Source of the DNA: Clostridiales bacterium
Lineage (GTDB): Bacteria > Bacillota > Clostridia > Oscillospirales > Oscillospiraceae
Reading direction: 5' to 3'
DNA length: 64,000 nt
Assembly (NCBI GenBank): GCA_021205455.1
Contig: JAJPXL010000136.1
Coordinates: 21,964 to 85,963, forward strand
Shown here: positions 58,670 through 64,000 of the stretch, piece after piece
Layout: every line of letters begins with the position of its first letter
Position numbering within the stretch: the first letter of the stretch is position 1
Program-made: the position numbers and the translations under genes
The notes under the pieces: generated by a model
What the model was told of the DNA's origin: nothing
Database searches by the model: none
What the model saw: the letters and a program-made list of their open reading frames with translations, nothing else

Positions 58670-60055
58670 TTACAGGCTGCGGACGATCTCCTTAAACGTA
58701 TCGCCCCGCACCATAAAATTCTTAAATTTGTCAAACGAAGCGCTGGCCGGAGACAAAATGACCACGTCCCCCGGCTCCGCCACCGACGCCGCATAGCGCA
58801 CCGCCTCTGCAAAATCGTCAATGGTAGTGATGGGAAGGGCCTCCTCGCTGTACCCCTCCGCATGGCGGGCGGCGGCTTCGATGACCCCGGCCGTGGTTCC
58901 GGTCAGCACCAGGCGCTTCGTATGGGCCACCAGGTCCGGCCCCAGCACCTCATAGTCCAGATGCTTGTCATAGCCTCCGGCAATCAGAATCACCTTCTGC
59001 CGGAAGGAGCGCAGCCCTGCCATGGTGCGGCTGGGGCTGGAGGCGATGGAGTCGTTGTAGTACCGGACGCCGTCCTTCTCCCGCACCAGCTCGATGCGAT
59101 GCTCCACCCCGCCGAACTCCTTTGCGAAGGCGCGAATCACCTCATCGGGCACCAGGCCGTCCACGGCGGCGATGGCCGCCTCGTAGTTCTCTATATTATG
59201 GACGCCGGGCAGCAGAATGTCCTCCACAGGCAGCACGTCCCGCTTGATGCCATCCTGCTTCACGCAAATCACGCCGTCCTCAATGGCAACGCCGCTTTCC
59301 AGCGGATTCTGGCGGGAAAAAAGGGTCACCTGGCCGCGTGCCTCCCGGGCAAACGAATTGGTGATGGCATTGTCCCGATTTAAGACCAGCTTTCCGTCTG
59401 GGGACTGGTGGAGGAAGATGTTCTTCTTCGCGGCCACATACTCCTCCATGCCCTTATGCACGTCCAGATGGTTGGGGGCCAGATTGGTCACCACCGCGAT
59501 CTCCGGGCTGGCGTCCATTGTCATGAGCTGGAAGGAGCTGAGTTCCAGCACGGCGATGTCCTCCGGCTGCATCTCTCCGGCCTCCGGCAGGAGGGGCTTT
59601 CCGATGTTGCCCCCCAGATGGACGGTATAGCCCGCCCGCTCCAGCAGCCGGGCTATGATGGTGGTAGTGGTGGTCTTGCCGTCGGAGCCGGTCACGGCGA
59701 TGCGCTTGCAGGGGCAGACGTGGAAGAACACCTCCATCTCCGAAGTGATGAGGCTCCCCCGCTCCCTGGCCTGCTGGAACGCGGGAATGTCCGGCCGAAT
59801 GCCGGGGGAGCGGAAAATCACGTCCTGATTCAGCCCGTCCAGGTAGCCTTCCCCCAGCTTCAGCACCGCGCCCTGGGCCTCCAGCTCCCGCAGTAGGGCG
59901 TCATTGCCAAACTGGGCCCGGCTGGCCCTGTCGCAGGCCGTCACGGCGATGCCCCGCCGCAGCAGCAGCTGGATCAGCGGCGTATTGCTGACGCCAATGC
60001 CGATGATGGCCACCGTCTTCCCCTGTAACGAATCAAGATAGTCTGTGAAGGTCAT
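58670..60055 (-). CDS. murD: UDP-N-acetylmuramoylalanine--D-glutamate ligase
   Basis: VAIIGIGVSNTPL, RIAVTGSDGKTTTTTIIARLL, NLAPNHLDVHKGMEEYVAAKKNIF, YYNDSIASSPSRTMAGL; start MTFTDYLDSLQGK. Confidence 0.95.
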   Translation of the reverse strand: MTFTDYLDSLQGKTVAIIGIGVSNTPLIQLLLRRGIAVTACDRASRAQFGNDALLRELEAQGAVLKLGEGYLDGLNQDVIFRSPGIRPDIPAFQQARERGSLITSEMEVFFHVCPCKRIAVTGSDGKTTTTTIIARLLERAGYTVHLGGNIGKPLLPEAGEMQPEDIAVLELSSFQLMTMDASPEIAVVTNLAPNHLDVHKGMEEYVAAKKNIFLHQSPDGKLVLNRDNAITNSFAREARGQVTLFSRQNPLESGVAIEDGVICVKQDGIKRDVLPVEDILLPGVHNIENYEAAIAAVDGLVPDEVIRAFAKEFGGVEHRIELVREKDGVRYYNDSIASSPSRTMAGLRSFRQKVILIAGGYDKHLDYEVLGPDLVAHTKRLVLTGTTAGVIEAAARHAEGYSEEALPITTIDDFAEAVRYAASVAEPGDVVILSPASASFDKFKNFMVRGDTFKEIVRSL

Positions 60056-60194
60056 AAAGCATCTCCAATCTGCCGCTGCAACGCCGCTGCAGCCCTCCAT
60101 GGGTGCGCTCCGCCAGCGGCAGTCGGACCGCTCCGTTTGAAGGCTGCAATCATGGTTATTATACCCGTTCTTTCCTGGAAATTCAACGCCCCAG

Positions 60195-60223
60195 TTGACA
60201 ATCCGAAGAAAATTCGCTAAAAT
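60195..60223 (+). promoter_or_regulatory. rnpB promoter
   Basis: TTGACA-N17-TAAAAT. Confidence 0.85.
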
Positions 60224-60229
60224 ATACGC

Positions 60230-60585
60230 TGCAAGCAGGCTGGACAGCCGCGCGGATGGGGCGAAAGGCCCACCCGTGAGGAAAGTCCGGGCTCCACAGG
60301 GCAAGAATAACGGGTAACGCCCGCCGAAGGCGACTTCAGGACAAGTGCAACAGAGAGATACCGCCAGCCGCCGGTTCCCGGCGCGCCGGTAAGGGTGGAA
60401 AGGTGCGGTAAGAGCGCACCAGCCGACTGGGAACAGCTCGGCTCTGTAAACTCTATTCGGAGCAACACCGTGGGTGGAACATATGGTCGGCCCGGCCGTT
60501 CCCAGGAGGTGGCTTGAGCCTGTTGGCAACAGCAGGTCGAGATAGATGGCTGTCAAAACAGAACCCGGCTTACAGGCCTACTTGT
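60230..60585 (+). ncRNA. rnpB: RNase P RNA
   Basis: GGGGCGAAAGGCCCACCCGTGAGGAAAGTCCGGGCTCC, ACAGAGAGATACCGCC, GGTAAGGGTGGAAAGGTGCGGTAAGAGCGCACC, ATAGATGGCTGTC...ACAGAACCCGGCTTACAGGCC. Confidence 0.95.
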
Positions 60586-60591
60586 ATCAAA

Positions 60592-60626
60592 AAAGCGAAC
60601 TGCACACTCATGCAGCTCGCTTTTTC
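60592..60626 (+). terminator. rnpB terminator
   Basis: AAAGCGAACTGCA...TGCAGCTCGCTTTTTC. Confidence 0.8.
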
Positions 60627-60658
60627 TTATGGAACCGGTTCTGAGCAGACCGAGGAGG

Positions 60659-61399
60659 TTATTCGTCCTCCTGATCCCAGTTGTGCCAGACGTTCTGGAC
60701 GTCGTCGTCCTCCTCCAGCAGCTCGATCATGCGGGTCATATTCTTGATGTCGCCCTCTTTTTCCAGCTTAACGGTGGTCTGGGGCACCATGGCGATGTCG
60801 GCGGATTCAAAGGTGTAGCCCTTGCTCTCCAGCGCGTCCACCACGGTGGACAGGGCGTCAGGCTCGGTGTAGACGATGAACACGTCACCCTCGTTCTTCA
60901 GGTCGTCGCCTCCGGCGTCCAGCACGTCCATCATCACCTCATCCTCGTCCAACTCCTCGTCCTCATTGTTGATGACGATCATGCCCTTCTGGTCAAAGGA
61001 CCAGGACACGCACCCTGTGGCGCCCAAGTTGCCGTTGTACTTGTCAAAGATGTGCCGGACGGCGGGGGTGGTGCGGTTGCGGTTGTCGGTGACGGCCTCC
61101 ACGATGACGGCCACGCCGGAGGGGCCGTAGCCCTCAAAGGTCAGGTTCTCAAAGTTATCCCCGGAGCCGGCGGACAGGGCCTTGTCAATGGTGCGCTTGA
61201 TATTGTCCTTCGGCATATTGATGGCCTTGGCCTTGGCCACGACGGTGGCCAGCTGGGAGTTATAGGCGGGGTCGCCGCCGCCGCCCTGTTTGACGGCAAT
61301 CACGATTTCCCGTGCAATCTTCGTAAAGGCCGCGCTGCGTTTCGCGTCCGCAGCGCCCTTTGTTTTTTGAATGTTATGCCACTTGGAATGTCCAGACAT
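60659..61399 (-). CDS. YebC/PmpR family regulator
   Basis: MSGHSKWHNIQKTKGAADAKRSAAFTKIAREI, NMPKDNIKRTIDKA, GYGPSGVAVIVEAVTDNRNRT. Confidence 0.96.
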   Translation of the reverse strand: MSGHSKWHNIQKTKGAADAKRSAAFTKIAREIVIAVKQGGGGDPAYNSQLATVVAKAKAINMPKDNIKRTIDKALSAGSGDNFENLTFEGYGPSGVAVIVEAVTDNRNRTTPAVRHIFDKYNGNLGATGCVSWSFDQKGMIVINNEDEELDEDEVMMDVLDAGGDDLKNEGDVFIVYTEPDALSTVVDALESKGYTFESADIAMVPQTTVKLEKEGDIKNMTRMIELLEEDDDVQNVWHNWDQEDE

Positions 61400-61476
61400 G
61401 GTTCATCTTCCCTTCAAAAAAATCATCTGCCCCCCAGGCACAGCCTGAAAAGCACTCTAATACAGATAATAGAGTT

Positions 61477-61505
61477 ATTATAGCATAGCCGTCTGCCCTA
61501 CGCAA
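61477..61505 (-). promoter_or_regulatory. yebC-type gene promoter
   Basis: Minus strand TTGCGT-N17-TATAAT with extended TGC. Confidence 0.6.
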
Positions 61506-61509
61506 GTGT

Positions 61510-62310
61510 TTATGCGTAGGAAATCACTTCCCGTTTTGCAGTGGATTTTGTGATTTTCACAGCGGGAAAGGCCCTTTCCAGCCAACGGGCCAGCACCTCA
61601 GTCACCGGATGCTCCGTGGGGAAGTGCCCCGCATCGATCAGGTTCAGCTTCAGCGCGGCAGCGGAGAGGAAGTCGTTATACTTCAGGTCGCTGGTGACGA
61701 AGGTGTCGCAGCCCGCCCGCACCGCGTCCTCCATCATGCTGCCGCAGGCGCCGCCGCCCACCGCCACCCGCCGCACCATCCGGCTGCCGGCCACATAGCG
61801 GACGCCGTTGGGGTGCAGTGCATCCTTCACCAGCGTCAGGAAGCTGTCAAGCGGCATGGGCTCCGGCAGCTCACCGGTGCGCCCAATGCCATAGGGCCGG
61901 TCGTAGCAATCCACGCCGGTTTGCTTCAGCTGCTCCACCCTGACCAGGTGCAGCGCCTTCGCCAGGGCGTCGTTGACACCCCCTTCCACGCTGTCCAGGT
62001 TGGTGTGGCAGCAGATGGCCGCCACGTGATGCTCCACAAGGGAGAGCAGAATCTTCCCGTCCCCGTCCAGCTGCCGGTCGGTCAGCGTCTTTGCCGGGTG
62101 GAAGATGACCGGGTGGTGGGAGACGATCAGCTCCGCGCCGCAGTCTGCCGCCTCCTGCACCGTGTCCTCCGTAATGTCCAGGGCAATCAAAAGGGAGGTC
62201 ACCTCCTGCGCCTCGTGGCCCACAAGGAAGCCTGAATTATCCCAGCTCTCCTGGAGGGAAAACGGGGCCATTTTGTCCAGAAAAAGGAACACGTCCTGTA
62301 CCGTTGTCAT
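61510..62310 (-). CDS. Nif3-like dinuclear metal centre protein
   Basis: ESWDNSGFLVGHEAQEVTSLLIALDITEDTVQEA, ELIVSHHPVIFHPAK, CCHTNLDSVEGGVNDALA. Confidence 0.93.
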   Translation of the reverse strand: MTTVQDVFLFLDKMAPFSLQESWDNSGFLVGHEAQEVTSLLIALDITEDTVQEAADCGAELIVSHHPVIFHPAKTLTDRQLDGDGKILLSLVEHHVAAICCHTNLDSVEGGVNDALAKALHLVRVEQLKQTGVDCYDRPYGIGRTGELPEPMPLDSFLTLVKDALHPNGVRYVAGSRMVRRVAVGGGACGSMMEDAVRAGCDTFVTSDLKYNDFLSAAALKLNLIDAGHFPTEHPVTEVLARWLERAFPAVKITKSTAKREVISYA

Positions 62311-63023
62311 GTAGCAGCGCCCTCCTCCCGCGCCTGAATCCATTGTTCCAACGCCGTCACGCACTCTGCCAGCTCCGCCCGGCGGGCCACATCCGCCGCC
62401 TTCTCCGAACGCAGCACCGCGTCCAGCTGGCGGCGGCACTGTTCCCGCAGGAAGATAAGATAGTCCAGCCGCAGCGGTTCCTGTCGCCAGGCCCGCTCCG
62501 GCCCCACCAGCGCCTCCGGCGCAGAGAGGACGGTGCTTCGCCCGCCCCGCACCAGCAGCACCGGATACCAGCGATGGGCCTCCTTCGCCAGACATTCCAG
62601 CTGAATTTCATAGCCGTGGGCCGTCAGCCAGCGCCGCAGCCTGGGCTGGCCGCTCTGGGGCTGCAAAATCAGGGTGACCCCGTCCCTCGTCCAGGGGGCG
62701 GCCTCCAAAATGCCAATCATCATGTCGCCGCCCATGCCGCAGATGGTCACGGTGTCCGCCTCATGGGGGGCCACCCCCTCCAGGCCCGGGCAGAGCCGCA
62801 GGGAGACCCGCTCCTGCAAGCGATACGTCTCCACCGTCCGCTCCGCCCGTTCCAGCGGACCGGGGCGGATGTCCGACGCAATGGCGCCTGTGATGCGCCC
62901 CTCCCGCAGCAGCCAGACCGGAAGGTGGGCGTGATCCGTACCCACATCCGCCAGGCGTGCGCCCTCCGGCACAAGGTCCGCCACCACCTGCAGACGGGGC
63001 GTTAATTGCAGCTGTTCCATCAT
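62307..63023 (-). CDS. trmK: tRNA (adenine(22)-N1)-methyltransferase
   Basis: LTPRLQVVADLVPEGARLADVGTDHAHLPVWLLREG, ADTVTICGMGGDMMIGIL. Confidence 0.92.
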   Translation of the reverse strand: MMEQLQLTPRLQVVADLVPEGARLADVGTDHAHLPVWLLREGRITGAIASDIRPGPLERAERTVETYRLQERVSLRLCPGLEGVAPHEADTVTICGMGGDMMIGILEAAPWTRDGVTLILQPQSGQPRLRRWLTAHGYEIQLECLAKEAHRWYPVLLVRGGRSTVLSAPEALVGPERAWRQEPLRLDYLIFLREQCRRQLDAVLRSEKAADVARRAELAECVTALEQWIQAREEGAAT

Positions 63024-63066
63024 CTCTGCAAAAGAATTCCCGGAAGCACAGCCTCCGGGAAAACGC

Positions 63067-63270
63067 TTATTGGGCGCTCAGCGCCTGATGGATGCTCTCC
63101 ATCATCTCGTCCGGATCGATGCCGTGCACAATGCAAGCCTCTTCAATGGTCTCGCCCTGTGCCGCGCCGCAGAACAGGCAGTGCATCCCCGCCTCCATGA
63201 AAACCGGAATCAGGTCAGGGGCATACTGCAACACTTCACCGATAATGGTGTCTTTTGTAATCTCAGGCAT
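63067..63270 (-). CDS. DUF1858-type small protein
   Basis: ITKDTIIGEVLQYAPDLIPVFMEAGMHCLFCGAAQGETIEEACIVHGID. Confidence 0.9.
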   Translation of the reverse strand: MPEITKDTIIGEVLQYAPDLIPVFMEAGMHCLFCGAAQGETIEEACIVHGIDPDEMMESIHQALSAQ

Positions 63271-63329
63271 TCTGACATACCTCCTTTATGATATTCTATT
63301 ATACCCACTTCTTCTGTTTTTTGCAATAG

Positions 63330-64000
63330 TTATTTGCGCCAGGTGGACGGGAAAAGGAGAATCAGCATGGGGAACACCTCCAGCCGACCAGCCAGCATAT
63401 CAAAAATCAGCACCAGCTTGGACAGCGGATTGAAAAAGCTGAAATTGGCGGTCGGCCCCACCGCGCTGAATCCTGGGCCAATATTGTTGATGGTGGCGGC
63501 GACTGCGGTGAAGCAGGTGGTCAGGTCCCCGCAATCCACCGAGATGATAATCATGGAAACGACGTAAATCATCAGGTAGCAGCCCAGGAACATCATGGTC
63601 GCCCGCAGAACCTTATTGTCCACCGTCTTGCCGTTGATGCGCACACTGCGCACCTGACGGGGGAAGATGACGCTCTTCGCCTCACGCACCCCCGCTTTGG
63701 CATAAATCATAATGCGGCAAACCTTTAAGCCGCCGCCTGTGGACCCTGCGCAGGCCCCGCAGAACATCAGCACCAGCAGAATCACCTTGCAGAACACCGG
63801 CCACAGGTCGAAATCACAGGTGGCATACCCGGTGGTGGTCATAATGCTGGCCGCCTGGAAGGCGGACTGCTGGAGGTTATAGAGCCAGTTCCCGCCCTGC
63901 TGCACCGTCAGCCCGACGGTGATGGCGATGGTTGCGGAGAAGAAGATGACCAGATACCAGCGCACCTCCTCCATTCTGGCGGCATCGCCAAAGCGCCGCA
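63330..64000 (-). CDS. TrkH-family potassium transporter subunit, N-terminus cut by window edge
   Basis: SIMTTTGYATCDFDLWP, MFCGACAGSTGGGLKVCRI, NNIGPGFSAVGPTANFSFFNPLSKLVLIFDMLAGRLEVFPML; open to the window end. Confidence 0.9.
   Translation of the reverse strand, partial: RRFGDAARMEEVRWYLVIFFSATIAITVGLTVQQGGNWLYNLQQSAFQAASIMTTTGYATCDFDLWPVFCKVILLVLMFCGACAGSTGGGLKVCRIMIYAKAGVREAKSVIFPRQVRSVRINGKTVDNKVLRATMMFLGCYLMIYVVSMIIISVDCGDLTTCFTAVAATINNIGPGFSAVGPTANFSFFNPLSKLVLIFDMLAGRLEVFPMLILLFPSTWRK

Overview
A 64 kb window of Clostridia-like (Firmicutes, spore-former lineage) chromosome. Housekeeping loci recognisable from sequence include rnpB, ligA, murD, rsmI, trmK, yebC, luxS/mtnN/add, nfnAB-like genes, three M42 peptidases and a trkH fragment at the right edge. 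Sporulation-type genes are a cotJA-cotJB fusion, cotJC and yunB. Accessory content: (i) a SAM-clan riboswitch-like leader before an unknown gene; (ii) a fused FtsE/FtsX-type ABC transporter with a very large repetitive extracytoplasmic insert, divergent from a two-component system; (iii) a zinc-ribbon/SPFH/C-type-lectin/GH3 membrane-associated cluster (14.7-21.5 kb); (iv) a tannase/esterase/GPH transporter/LysR locus with overlapping divergent promoters. The strongest candidate for an undescribed system is the co-directional minus-strand run at 33.0-47.8 kb. It encodes two tandem zinc-ribbon 7-blade RCC1 propellers, an Hsp70-like ATPase with a divergent C-terminus, a long coiled coil, a zinc-ribbon protein, three orphan proteins, a Vps4/meiotic-clade-like AAA+, a second AAA ATPase and a HerA-like ATPase with two N-terminal SWIM zinc fingers. 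All product calls are by eye from translated ORFs; no database search was run.
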